DNA from: Phymatolithon calcareum
Lineage: Eukaryota > Rhodophyta > Florideophyceae > Hapalidiales
DNA length: 64,000 bases
Reading direction: 5' to 3'
Assembly (NCBI GenBank): GCA_977006965.1
Contig: OZ345358.1
Span: forward strand, 496,001-560,000
Of this stretch, positions 20,216-29,777 are shown in pieces. A program made the translations under genes and the position numbers. Positions within the stretch are counted from its first letter, which is position 1; every line of letters starts with the position of its first letter. The notes below the pieces were generated by a model. That model searched no databases, was not told the origin of the DNA, and worked only from the letters and a program-made list of their open reading frames with translations.

Positions 20216-20715
20216 ATTTCAGGTTGCAAGCAGTCCTTACTTGTCGAAAGCCTGAAACATGGTTAAGAGCTCGTCGGGTGCTCGCTTAGTCCAAGCGCTG
20301 TCCTCTTTGGATTTTCTCTCCTTTGTGAGGCCATTTATCACGCCTTATGGCCTTGTCAAACAACATCTAGGTTAAACACTGCGATCAGTGTACTCAGAAA
20401 TTTCCAAGAAAACGGCTTTGCCGTAACGCGGGTATGAGTGCTGTCCGAGGGATAATGGGCACCGCATATTGGTGCGGACGAAGGCACAAGTTGGTCTGGA
20501 GAGTGCATAGCACAATCCGCAGTGCTGTTCTGCTACTTTGTTATCATTTGTTCGAGAAGGTGGTTCGAGATAAAAGAAGTTGAAGGAATCAAAGTTCTCA
20601 AGAGACGCATCACTTTATTGGAGAAATGACGGGGGGCAGCAGCTAGTGGCCGTCAGGAGGATATGCTAGGGGTGAGATAGATTAAGTCGACGTCGGTTGA
20701 TGGAGACCGCGGCGA
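20216..20715. other. Noncoding duplicated block
   Basis: Matches 39561-40061 with few differences. No coding region or RNA could be recognised. Confidence 0.6.
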
Positions 20716-20723
20716 GTTGCAAG

Positions 20724-21259
20724 CAGGGATCGGAACAATGCCATTGCAAGCGATTGGAGAAAAAGATACAATACCCAATGCGGAGGGCGTCTCACACGGC
20801 GATGCAATGCGAATTGCAATACTGGTAGTCGTAGAAATCCTAATTGCAATGATCTCGGGCAATGAATATCGTTTAAAACACTGCAACAGAAACAGCCACA
20901 CATTCACGCCAGGTTGCAAATGAGCAGTCAGCAACGTACAATATGATAAGGGTTTGCCTTACATATGCTGTTATCACGTGGAATCGACAGTGACGTTGTA
21001 AGAAAATAGCCAGCACGGTATAATCAAGGAAAGTATGCCTTACATGTACTGTTGCCGGGATGTCGACGATTCGTGGTCAGCTGGCGCACGACTGGTACGT
21101 AGTTAGGGTACCTAAATTAGTGTAGCCACTTCAGCAATCGGTATTGAAATCACCAAAGATGGCGCAATGCAATTTGCAATGCTGCAGAATGACCCAGTCT
21201 TCGATTTCTATTGAGGATTGCAATTCATTGCAATGTCAATCCATTTTAACCGACCCCTG
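20724..21259. mobile_element. hAT-type MITE with 8-bp target duplication
   Basis: The element begins cagggatcgg and ends ccgacccctg, giving imperfect terminal inverted repeats. It is flanked by gttgcaag at 20716-20723 and 21260-21267. Unit 2 keeps the empty site with one gttgcaag at 40062-40069. Length is 536 bases with no coding capacity. Both halves are dense in gcaat/attgc words (for example aattgcaat at 20812, gcaatgcaatttgcaatgc near 21163 and attgcaattcattgcaat near 21216), as expected for subterminal transposase binding sites. Confidence 0.93.
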
Positions 21260-21267
21260 GTTGCAAG

Positions 21268-22010
21268 GCATGCATGGGAAAGGCAGCAGGGAGCATCGAA
21301 TCTGCAGAAGGTTTATTCTTCAAGTATGTTTTTGGGACATATGCCCAGCACCGGTATGGAAGAGTGCGAGTTCTGTGCCGACTAGAACCACCAGCCATGA
21401 GGAGAAGACACCATGCAGAAAGGTTCTCTGCGAGTCTAGTGAGACAGAAAAAGCGCCTCGATGAGGCAGATGAGTATTCTGGGAGACAGGAAGACATTAA
21501 GGAGGAAACCAAGGACATAGAGTGCCTCAAGAAATATGAAGATCTGCAGCAAGCTCACGATAACGCGGTGGAGGAGTGCTCAGTCTCAAAGAAAGTGCGA
21601 CGAAAAGAAATAATTGAGTTATGGGCAAGGAAGAAGAGGGAAGATCGATCGAGATACCAACTGATTCGAACAATCTACCGGTGGTTCTCCGCCTAAGAGA
21701 AAGGTCTACACGGTTGCGATGCCTACGGCTGATATTCAATAGAGCACATCTTTGGAGAAAATCAGTACTCGGTGCATACTTTGGTGTCACAGCCGTGATT
21801 GAGCTGGTCGCGCTCCAACGCATTCTATCTTCATCCAAGATTAGTCCTGAAATTGAATATGAATGTAAGCGACTCACTAGAGCACTTGTTGGGAGAGAAA
21901 TACGAATCAAGGATATACTGATAGTCAAACTACGTTAGCTTAGAAAATCGTGCGAAAGCGGCCCTGTTACTCTTGTAGAGAGGCCTTGGGAGCTTTTAAA
22001 ATAAATCAAC
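21268..22010 (+). mobile_element. LINE C copy C2
   Basis: Codes for the LINE C C-terminal region (FFKYVFGTYAQHRYGRVRVL, then ECLKKYEDLQQAHD). A frameshift near 21640 splits the frame into 21274-21696 and 21621-21938. It ends with AAAATAAATC. The unit 2 counterpart at 40070-40800 keeps a longer frame. Confidence 0.82.
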
Positions 22011-22733
22011 ACATATCCCCAGCAGGGAGCTTGCCCCGTTCATGTTGTGGGGAGGTTGCGCGGCGTTAGGCAATGAGAAATATGAGAGAATGAAGGCCAC
22101 GATCGAATGCAGGTGAAACACAGCTTTGTAAGTGGGTGGAAGTCAATGTTCTTCTGGTCAAAGAGTGTGCCATATTTTTGCAGTTTCCTCTTCTTCGCAG
22201 ATCGCAGCGCGCAGTCAGCGTCGCGGTCACCTTTTCGCACGTATAGCTCGGAGTCAAGCGTAATGAATACGTGGACGGGATGACAGTGAGATGTTAAATA
22301 TGAAAAGATTTTGCACTGCCAAATGTTTGCTGCCTACTTGGCACTGTTGAAAGAAAACGTAGCAGGTGATGGATACTAGCGTTAGAGAAGATGGAGATGA
22401 GTGAAGCAATTGTGATCAGGGAACATAATTGTTTTCCGGGACCCAAGTTGCTCTGTTGTGGGCGTATGCTGGCCTTAAGCGCTTGTAAAATAAAACATAC
22501 AATTTCCCCCCTTATGATTTACTAATACAAACTGTTACCAAAGCATGTGCACTTTCGAGAGCGCTTCGCGTACTGTCTCACAATTAATTTCTGGGTGTGC
22601 GGGCCTTGTGATGCATTGAAATTGAACATTGCCCTTCCTCAGAGAGACCTGATAGAGTCCTGCGTGCATCAGGTCAGACTTTTCCTTCATCCAGAGACAC
22701 TTAGGCATACATTAGAAATGAGCCACATTCACT
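22011..22733. other. Intergenic, downstream of EF-hand gene
   Basis: Matches 40801-41529. No gene recognised. Holds the 3' side of the EF-hand gene. Confidence 0.55.
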
Positions 22734-23801
22734 TCAGGTCAACGAGATCATCGACGAAAACTTATCTTGCAGGTATCCAGTAACAAACTCATCCTTACTG
22801 ATAAACCCATTCCTATTGCCACCCAAATTCCAGAAAGCAATCAGCGCATGAGGATGAGCAATGTCCACACCGAGCGATCGGAGGGCATCCTGAAACTCCC
22901 TGACTCCTATTCGTCCGTCTTGGTTCCGGTCTACCTGGTCAAACGCATTCACCGCGTCATCATAATCACCGGACATGCCATTCACGGAGGGAAAAGAACT
23001 TTCATTTCCAATGTACGTCTCCTGATTTACCATGCCGTTGGTATTGCCCGGAAAGCTGTGTTGTAGCACATCCGCAGCAGGAGCGCCCTCATTGAGCTGG
23101 AAGGTGGACAGATCTAGAGCATCCGCGTTCTGAACAGACAGAAATTGATCGTGAACAGCCGGTGTATCCTCGTAAGGCACATTGACCTCAGGGTAACTCG
23201 CCTGCACAGGAATTCGCAGGTTAGCGGGCACTCTGACTGGTACATACATGATTCCGTAGCTCGATTGGCAAAAGCAGGGATGATGCGCTTGAGCATGGTA
23301 CACCAACGGTGGATTGATTTGAGGTATAAATTGCCCTTGTTGCTCCATGGAAGGGGGCTGACTTCCGTTGGCTATTAGGCGCTGGTTCACTGTGGAGGCG
23401 GGGTACATTGCGGGCATTCCATGGGATGAACGGAAGTTCAAAATAGGATGATCGTGAACGTGATTCACGTTCAAGGCGGTTTGTGCAATGCGTTGAGCTT
23501 CCTCGATCTCAAGCTCAGGACCATTGGGCTGGGCATCTGTGGAGAACGGCGGTGCAAAAAGTTCCGCGGTGTTGCCAGAATGAGTCGCGCACTGCGTTCT
23601 TGGGAATGGCAGTGCATGGCCCCGGGGTCCTATCCTTGCCAAACTTTGAGTTGGAGAAGACTCTGGTACATGCGCGGGGCCATGTGAAGCGCGAGTATGG
23701 GCTTGGGGCGATTGCGCAGAGCTCGCAAGCCCGAAGCGATCATCGTTACAAGATTGTGAGTTCGGTTCCTGCACCGAATCGGACGTTCCCAATAGCGCCA
23801 T
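22734..23801 (-). CDS. EF-hand protein with long low-complexity N-terminal region, paralogue 1
   Basis: A 355-residue protein from the ATG at 23801; an in-frame GTG six codons upstream is unlikely to be used. About 280 N-terminal residues are rich in Pro, Gln, His, Ser and Asn, with no recognised domain or signal peptide, and are probably disordered. The C terminus has a canonical EF-hand loop at 291-302 (DRNQDGRIGVRE), which should bind calcium. A second, paired loop at 327-338 (GGNRNGFISKDE) has Gly where the first Asp is needed, so it probably binds poorly. The protein is likely a calcium-responsive adaptor, but the partner is unknown. The second copy at 41530-42597 is very similar and also intact. 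The upstream region has a palindrome cluster at 24099-24212. Confidence 0.85.
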   Translation of the reverse strand: MALLGTSDSVQEPNSQSCNDDRFGLASSAQSPQAHTRASHGPAHVPESSPTQSLARIGPRGHALPFPRTQCATHSGNTAELFAPPFSTDAQPNGPELEIEEAQRIAQTALNVNHVHDHPILNFRSSHGMPAMYPASTVNQRLIANGSQPPSMEQQGQFIPQINPPLVYHAQAHHPCFCQSSYGIMYVPVRVPANLRIPVQASYPEVNVPYEDTPAVHDQFLSVQNADALDLSTFQLNEGAPAADVLQHSFPGNTNGMVNQETYIGNESSFPSVNGMSGDYDDAVNAFDQVDRNQDGRIGVREFQDALRSLGVDIAHPHALIAFWNLGGNRNGFISKDEFVTGYLQDKFSSMISLT

Positions 23802-24098
23802 GGTGGGCCTGCGTTTCACGATTGTGCCATTAGGAGTTGAGTGCCAGAGAATCCAAGGAGGGTTTATAATGCTCGAACCCGTATGCAGCGAGAGGAAAAT
23901 AAGGCAATAAAAGATAGTGCTTTGGAGCGGGAGGACTACTAGTACTGTAGCTCATCAGCGCGGTACAGTGTATTTTTCCATGCGGATGAGCCGCAACGGA
24001 ACCTCATGATAACAAACAGAACACAGCAGTTCGCCTATTCCTCCTTTCCTAGATTTTCAAAAAAATCTTTGTGCATTGTTTCCTAAATTTAGGACAGC

Positions 24099-24212
24099 GA
24101 ACGCTGACGAGAATCCCAGACCATGGCGATCATGGTCTGGGATTCTGGTCAGCGTTCACCATGATCATCATGATGCACGGCCGTTGGACCATCATGGTCC
24201 AACGGCCGTGCA
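24099..24212. repeat. Cluster of near-perfect palindromes
   Basis: Arm 24099-24125 is the reverse complement of 24131-24157 with one mismatch over 27 bases and a 5-base loop. Immediately after, 24174-24192 and 24194-24212 form a perfect 19-base palindrome around one base. Between them lies a catgatcatcatgatg tract. The unit 2 equivalent (about 42897-42965) is shorter. It is about 300 bases upstream of the EF-hand start. Confidence 0.9.
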
Positions 24213-24442
24213 TACCGCTGCCAGGTGGCAATGTCGAAAACATCTCATTGGTGACACATAGCATATCGTCTTAGTGTTACGCAAATGCCACATTTCTTAC
24301 GCATCGGGGGAGCTTCGCGATGTGGAATATGACGAATTTCTCGTTTCGAACCATCTTTTCCTGCGGAATACCGCCGGAAATACTGAATGATAGACTTCGT
24401 CATAGCCACATGCCGATACGCAGGAAGACATGAGGACATGAG

Positions 24443-24560
24443 TGTAACGACTTTTTAGGTATGATTTGTCGTTATGATTATTTTTGGGATCTTTGTTGGA
24501 ATGTTGGAATGGAATTCGTACTTTTGTACTTTTATTTCACTTGTAATGCGCACGATCCAG
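24443..24560. mobile_element. Fragment of Ty3/gypsy LTR
   Basis: Begins tgtaacgactt and shares tcgttatgat and gttggaatgttggaatggaa with the LTR at 45273-45770. It lies at the end of unit 1, next to the junction with unit 2. Right end approximate. Confidence 0.6.
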
Positions 24561-25274
24561 ACAGCAATGCAATACTAATTAATCTCAAACGCAAGATATA
24601 GGGGCTTGCTAGACCCAAAATTCTTCCGTGGTCGAAGCAATTCTAAAGTGGTGAGATCGATATTTCCCGCAACCCCCTGTATGGAAAACGGCAATGAAAC
24701 TTTCCAAATGCAATGGCGGTGTAAACAATGTGATAGCGATATCAGACCGGACATTCAAGTATCATAGCATTCTGTAATATTGATCTCGCCATGCTGTACG
24801 GGTACGAGTACTGCAGTAGAATTCATCTACTGTACGTAGCGGCGATCGAGGCATGATTGGCGTTGTGTGACTTATTCAACCGCAGTGCACCATGTGTACA
24901 ATATTATAACAGTAACTTATACACTAACATTGCCTTCACGGCCAAGTGTTAGTCCGACTCACATTCTAGCCGAACATTTGGCTGTTTTGCGATAGACTTA
25001 TAAGATGGGCCAAATTTAAGGAGCGAAGATCAAGGTTTTTTACTTTAGACAAGCCCGCAAAGGCCGAATACTTTGTCTACATTCAGAAAAAATTTTGGCA
25101 CGATTTCTAATTGTCACCAGAAAAACCAAAGGGTTCTTAAGCTCTTTTCCCACAGCACTCGTATTCAGGTTTCTTCGAAATTTCTGGACTTCTCGAGAAT
25201 GCGCAGTACTCTAACTGCAGGTACCTTTTTCTAGAATGCGTTTTTTACTTCCAATGGCGCTCATACTCTTATCC

Positions 25275-25495
25275 ACCTGAAACCCGCGACTCAAGACAGT
25301 GGAATATTTTTCCCCCTCGAGGCTCTAAGCCAGAGGTAGGTTTTGATATTTCCGCCAGATCGTGTCGAAATCGACCACGCTAACATACAAGAACGATAGA
25401 CCCTGTTTTTGGCCCAATGGCCTTCGCAAAGTTGCCCCAAGCGTCTGCAGATGCGTTGGTAACTTTTAAATAAAAAACTTACACTTCTTCTTCTT
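25275..25495 (+). mobile_element. LINE B 3'-UTR copy (S-type), first of two
   Basis: Flanked by catactcttatcc at 25262-25274 and 25496-25508. The sequence is almost the same as the LINE B end at 34914-35130, from just before the LINE B stop to the CTT tail. It is therefore a very short, 5'-truncated LINE B copy or a SINE using the LINE B tail. Unit 1 shows the empty site at 8722-8734. Confidence 0.9.
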
Positions 25496-25508
25496 CATAC
25501 TCTTATCC

Positions 25509-25945
25509 CGGACCCGGGACGTCGGTAAACTCGCCCATCGCGCTCCGGCGCACGCAAGACTGGGGACATCAGTAACCCCCCGCGCGGATCGGCGGGCAGG
25601 CCGAGCGAGAGTAAGTCCTGAAGATCGGCGCGGCACGCGGACCCGGGACGTCTGTAAACTTGCTTCGGCGCGGGAAACGACCTCGGACGTCATAAAATTT
25701 TCCTTTCCGCACGTTCATACGATACGATGCTCTGCGTGGCCATTGAAGTGAAATGATTTTCCCCCTCGAGATCTCTCCGTTGAGATCAGAGGTAGGTTTT
25801 CTAATTTTGCTGACTATAGCCGTTTTTATGCGAAATGGAGCCTCTGGGCTCTGAGTTGAGTACTCGTGGCTCATCAGAAGTGTTGCCCCAAGCGTCTGCA
25901 GATGCGTTGGTAACACTATAATAAAAATCTCCACTTCTTCTTCTT
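25509..25945 (+). mobile_element. S-type element with GC-rich head, second of two
   Basis: Flanked by catactcttatcc at 25496-25508 and 25946-25958, sharing its left duplication with the preceding element. The head (25509-25690) is GC-rich with repeated ggacccgggacgt. The second half has the S motifs ttttccccctcgag, cagaggtaggtttt and ccccaagcgtctgcagatgc, then ATAATAAAAATC and a CTT tail. No protein is supported. It may be a SINE. Confidence 0.85.
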
Positions 25946-25988
25946 CATACTCTTATCCGACCGCTCAAGGAACAGAAGAAGAAGAAAG

Positions 25989-26989
25989 ACGGCCGTATAC
26001 GAGTTGCGTACACTGGGAGTGTTCAAGAAAGGGCTGAGTATGCAGAAGTGTATTCAGATATACAAGGCACAAGCACAGCCACGCTGGGAGTACGCAATGC
26101 ACTTAACGCCCTGGACAGAAGACGTACAAAATGCCGTCAAGGAAGTAGAAGAAACATTCTGCAATCAAGTATTCGGGCCACTGGCCCGAGGAAGGACGGA
26201 TAGGCTCCGTCTCCTGTGCCGGATCCAGGCGGCCCCACATCAACCAGAAATCTTGGACTTCAAAATGCTGAGAAGGAACAAGGCGAAAGAACGTATGTAT
26301 TCAAATGAAGTGCCGGAAAGAAGAAACAACCATGAATGGCAGTACACGAGGAAAGATATCGCCGCGATGGAGACCAGAGAGCCGTTCAGTGAAGCTGTAA
26401 AGCATATCCAAACAAACCAATCTTCGCAAACACTTCGATCTAAATTTCTGGAAATGGAAGGAGACCGCCTAGAATCGAAGCGGAAAAGAAAGATACCATA
26501 CGACAAGACAAGAGAATTGCCAGCAATCCTCAAGTTCCCCAAGGTGAAGCACAGACAACTTGCGCTGCAGTACGCCTGTGGCAGATTCCCACAGGTCCCA
26601 ACAACAAGTATGACTGAAGAATTCGGCACCAGAGCCAGAGAGCATATGGAGACCCTTGAACGCACGCTAGCAGGGTACGAACTCGAAGGAGAAAAACGAC
26701 TGGAAACAGAAAAGGCGCTAGATGAGCTCTTAATATTTAGCAAGACACTCATAGAACGCATGGAGAACGAAGAAGGCCTGTATTAATCCGCAGAATGCAA
26801 GGCAAAAAGTGGTCGAGTGCAAGCACCAACAATCCCGTAGAGGACTGAGATAGGACTACTTTGAGTCCTGAGGATTTCCGTCCGCCATTCTGGTGGACGT
26901 TTCGTGAGCTGCACAAAGGTAGGTAGCATCAGAGGAAGCCTTGCCCATATCTTCCGAAGTCTGTAGGGCTTTTAAATAAACTTGAAAAA
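25989..26989 (+). mobile_element. LINE A copy A4, 5'-truncated
   Basis: Inserted into the purine tail of an S repeat, with aagaagaagaaag at 25976-25988 and 26990-27002. An open frame from 26004 to 26786 codes for the post-RT C-terminal region. It is very close in sequence to 18960-19961. Ends with AAATAAAC and poly(A). Confidence 0.9.
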
Positions 26990-28145
26990 AAGAAGAAGAA
27001 AGGTAGATTTTTATTTAAAAGTTACCAGCGCATCTGCTGACGCTTGGGGCAACTTTCCTAGTGCCAAGAGGTTTTGGCTGGATTCTGTCTAGGGAAGAGT
27101 TTCTTCTTTGTTGGTGTAACACGATTCCCGCTCGCGGAACATGAAATGCCTCATAGCGTTAATAATTGACGTTGTTTTCCTGAAAATGACAAGCATAGTG
27201 GTTGCAGAGCTGCCGGGTGCATGCGAGACACCTGAAGGTAATCTGAGACCTCGTTTGTGGTCGTTGGCGACGGAAACATAGTGACGGTATACTTTCCAGT
27301 GCAATTTCTGTTACATTTTCGACGAGCACAAATCCCGATCTTTCAATGGGCACCCAAGGGTGAGAGACTATTTTTTGCTGAGACACCTACGGATACATTC
27401 CCGCTTCCACCAATGTGTTCTAATACGCACAATGCATGCGAATTTATGTGCTGATTCACCACGCGCAACACGGCAACCTAAGTTACGTGTGAATACTCCC
27501 CTTGATTGTGTACAGTCCGTGCAATGCTAAATAGACATCTTTCCACACAGGAACCATAGTCAGGGTTCGTTGGGCTGCATGCTTCACTATCTCAGACCGT
27601 GTGATATGTTCCCCAAATAAGTTCATGTTCCAGGCCTGTCCGTACCGAAATGAGCAAAAACTACTGGATCGTATTCTTGCTCTCAAAATTGACATCGCCT
27701 TGTCTCACAGACTCGCGCGATTTCAGTTACACCTGACTACGTTCAAGTGTTCAGACTAAGCTTTAATTAGTGCAACGTCGGACGACATTGAACTTGATCA
27801 AGACGACTTCGGGGCCCCCGAACCGCGACGATGTCAACCCGTGATGGAGGCGTTGCAGAGGGAAAGTTAGTATGATACCAATCAACCAGTCGGAGCCGTT
27901 TTGGTGGCATACGGTCTCGTCCTTCATTCAAAAACAAGCAATCAGTTGGCTCAGAATGACACCCGAATACAGTGATGGTGTGTTTCGGGCGAACCAAGCA
28001 AAGAATTTTTCAGTATCTACCATTCAGGTCCACAGTAATGGCAACCATCGCGGGCTCTTCTGCGCAGACTATAAATCTAAAATGTGTGCCCTATGCAGCA
28101 AACATTCTATTGTGTCTCAACCGATAGTCGCATCTTCAATCAACC
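26990..28145. other. P450-upstream block, unit 2
   Basis: Starts with an S repeat on the minus strand (26990-27130) and continues as unit 1 sequence to about 27575. A stretch at 27576-27905 is replaced in unit 1 by the hAT relic. The last 230 bases before the P450 start are conserved in all three P450 copies and should hold the promoter, but I could not pick out a TATA box. Confidence 0.6.
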
Positions 28146-29777
28146 ATGGTACCTGACTCTCTTCTCTTCGCTTCTGCTGCACCATTGCGGTCCAGTCATC
28201 GGAATCATGCTTTCACCAAGAATGCTCCCGTTTGTGTACTCGGCGACAAACGGGCCGTCAAGGCAGAGCGCGGCCGCAGCGCCGAAATACATTCGGTACC
28301 TGAAAAAAGTTTCTCGTCTCCGTTCTACAGAATTCTACCTCCTAACCTGCCGAAAGAGATGCTCCCAAACCCACCGCCAGTCCACCGGAGCATCCCTTGG
28401 ATTGGATTTGTCGTTGAACACTGGCTTAACCTGGGCACCCCCGGTCAGCGTGCTCAGAAGTACGGACGCATTTACTCTTCTTCGTTTTTACTAGGACCTT
28501 TGCACTACGTCACGGACATGGAAGCGTCGGTGGACATTCAGAAAGATCCAGACACGTTCAGCAGTACCGGATCATTCGAAATCATGAAAGCAATCTTTGG
28601 GTCAGATTCGATGCTCCTCCTTGACGGACCAGACCACTTGACGGTCCGAAATATGGTTGCCCCAGCGTTCGCACCGGCACTCTTTCCTTTCTACTTTGAC
28701 AGTATTCGTGAACGAGTGAAGAAAACGTGGAAAAAGGTAGAGAGCAAGGTCAAGACCACTGGAAAGACAAAGCTGGACCCCGCGCTCCGCGAGCACTATC
28801 TCTCCATTGTGATTGAGATGACGACCGGCATCGATATGGACTCGGACCAAGCGTCTTACATCCGTGAACAATTTATCCTGTTGAGTAGGGCCTTCTTCAG
28901 TCCACCTATGGGACCGATTTGGGACAGAGGCATGCAAGCAAAGAACGACGTTAAGAAGATTTTGGACGATTTGGTGAGACGTAATCTCGTGGAGAAGAAA
29001 GAAATCATCGACAAGCTTCGCGAGTACGGTGACAATCTGAGCTACATGGGCAGTAAGGATATCGCGAAAGGGGATGTGAACGTGCTTCTCATTGCTATCG
29101 CTCGATCAAACTTGAAGCCTGGATATAACCAAGAGAACGATCCGGCCGTTATCGAAAGCCTCGTAGGTCTGATGTTGCTCCTCTGGTTCGCGGGATACGC
29201 TACGTCTGCTGCCACATCTTCTTGTGTGGCCATGGAGATGGGCATGGACTCAAATATTTGGGATCAACTTGCAGAAGAACAAGATCAACTTATTCGCAAA
29301 GCAGGTACTAATGAGGTAACGTACGAGCAGGTGAAAGCAAAGATGCCGCTTCTCAATTCATTCGTCACCGAAATGCTTCGAATGCACCCGGCCGCAGGTG
29401 GCGTCGTACGAGTGGCGAAAAAGGATGTGGAGCTACTCGGAAAGCATGTGAAAGCCGGAGAAAAAGTGTTTTGCGATTTCACAGGTGCTATGCGTGACCC
29501 GCGCATGTACCCTGATCCGGACGTGATCAAGGCAGACCGTTTCATCAAAAAGCCCGGAGAAGTACCGGCTCCAAGAGTCATTGCATTTGGTGGACCTGGA
29601 TCTCCTCATTACTGTCTTGGTGCAGCACTCGCAATGGTGCTTATGAAAACGACGTTTGCTGTACTGCTTCGAGAATATAGACTGGAACTGGACCCGAACC
29701 AGACCAGGAAGTATGCAGTTGTTCCGGATGATACGCCAAAGTCGAAGGTAGTTCTTCAGGCGATGGAGAGGCGCTAA
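28146..29777 (+). CDS. Cytochrome P450, unit 2 copy (intact)
   Basis: A 543-residue protein with a good start context (caaccATGg). P450s are heme-thiolate monooxygenases. The hallmarks are in order: a C-helix-like DHLTVRNMVAPAF, the I-helix oxygen-binding motif AGYAT at 349-353, the K-helix ExxR as EMLR at 409-412, a PERF-like DPDVIKADRF, and the heme loop FGGPGSPHYCLG at 481-492 with the ligand Cys490. The heme loop is two residues longer than the usual FxxGxxxCxG pattern between Phe and Cys. There is no clear N-terminal membrane anchor; the first 60 residues are Ser/Ala-rich and could be a targeting peptide. The loop resembles bacterial and CYP120-like soluble P450s, so the gene may be of bacterial origin, but the family is not fixed. 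The substrate is unknown. Confidence 0.93.
   Translation: MVPDSLLFASAAPLRSSHRNHAFTKNAPVCVLGDKRAVKAERGRSAEIHSVPEKSFSSPFYRILPPNLPKEMLPNPPPVHRSIPWIGFVVEHWLNLGTPGQRAQKYGRIYSSSFLLGPLHYVTDMEASVDIQKDPDTFSSTGSFEIMKAIFGSDSMLLLDGPDHLTVRNMVAPAFAPALFPFYFDSIRERVKKTWKKVESKVKTTGKTKLDPALREHYLSIVIEMTTGIDMDSDQASYIREQFILLSRAFFSPPMGPIWDRGMQAKNDVKKILDDLVRRNLVEKKEIIDKLREYGDNLSYMGSKDIAKGDVNVLLIAIARSNLKPGYNQENDPAVIESLVGLMLLLWFAGYATSAATSSCVAMEMGMDSNIWDQLAEEQDQLIRKAGTNEVTYEQVKAKMPLLNSFVTEMLRMHPAAGGVVRVAKKDVELLGKHVKAGEKVFCDFTGAMRDPRMYPDPDVIKADRFIKKPGEVPAPRVIAFGGPGSPHYCLGAALAMVLMKTTFAVLLREYRLELDPNQTRKYAVVPDDTPKSKVVLQAMERR

Larger units (their letters stand above)
8055..24450. repeat. Tandem segmental duplication, unit 1
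   Basis: This segment is collinear with 24665-43190. Matching landmarks include 8055-8740 with 24675-25270, the P450 regions 11428-12467 and 28084-29777, the downstream blocks 12468-13920 and 29778-31197, the LINE D/A junctions, 20236-20723 with 39580-40069, and the EF-hand genes with their flanks to about 24440 and 43180. Later insertions explain most of the length differences. Confidence 0.85.

Noticed and set aside
23483-23833. Plus-strand frame opposite the EF-hand gene
   Set aside because: No domain, and the opposite strand codes for a conserved protein over the same stretch.
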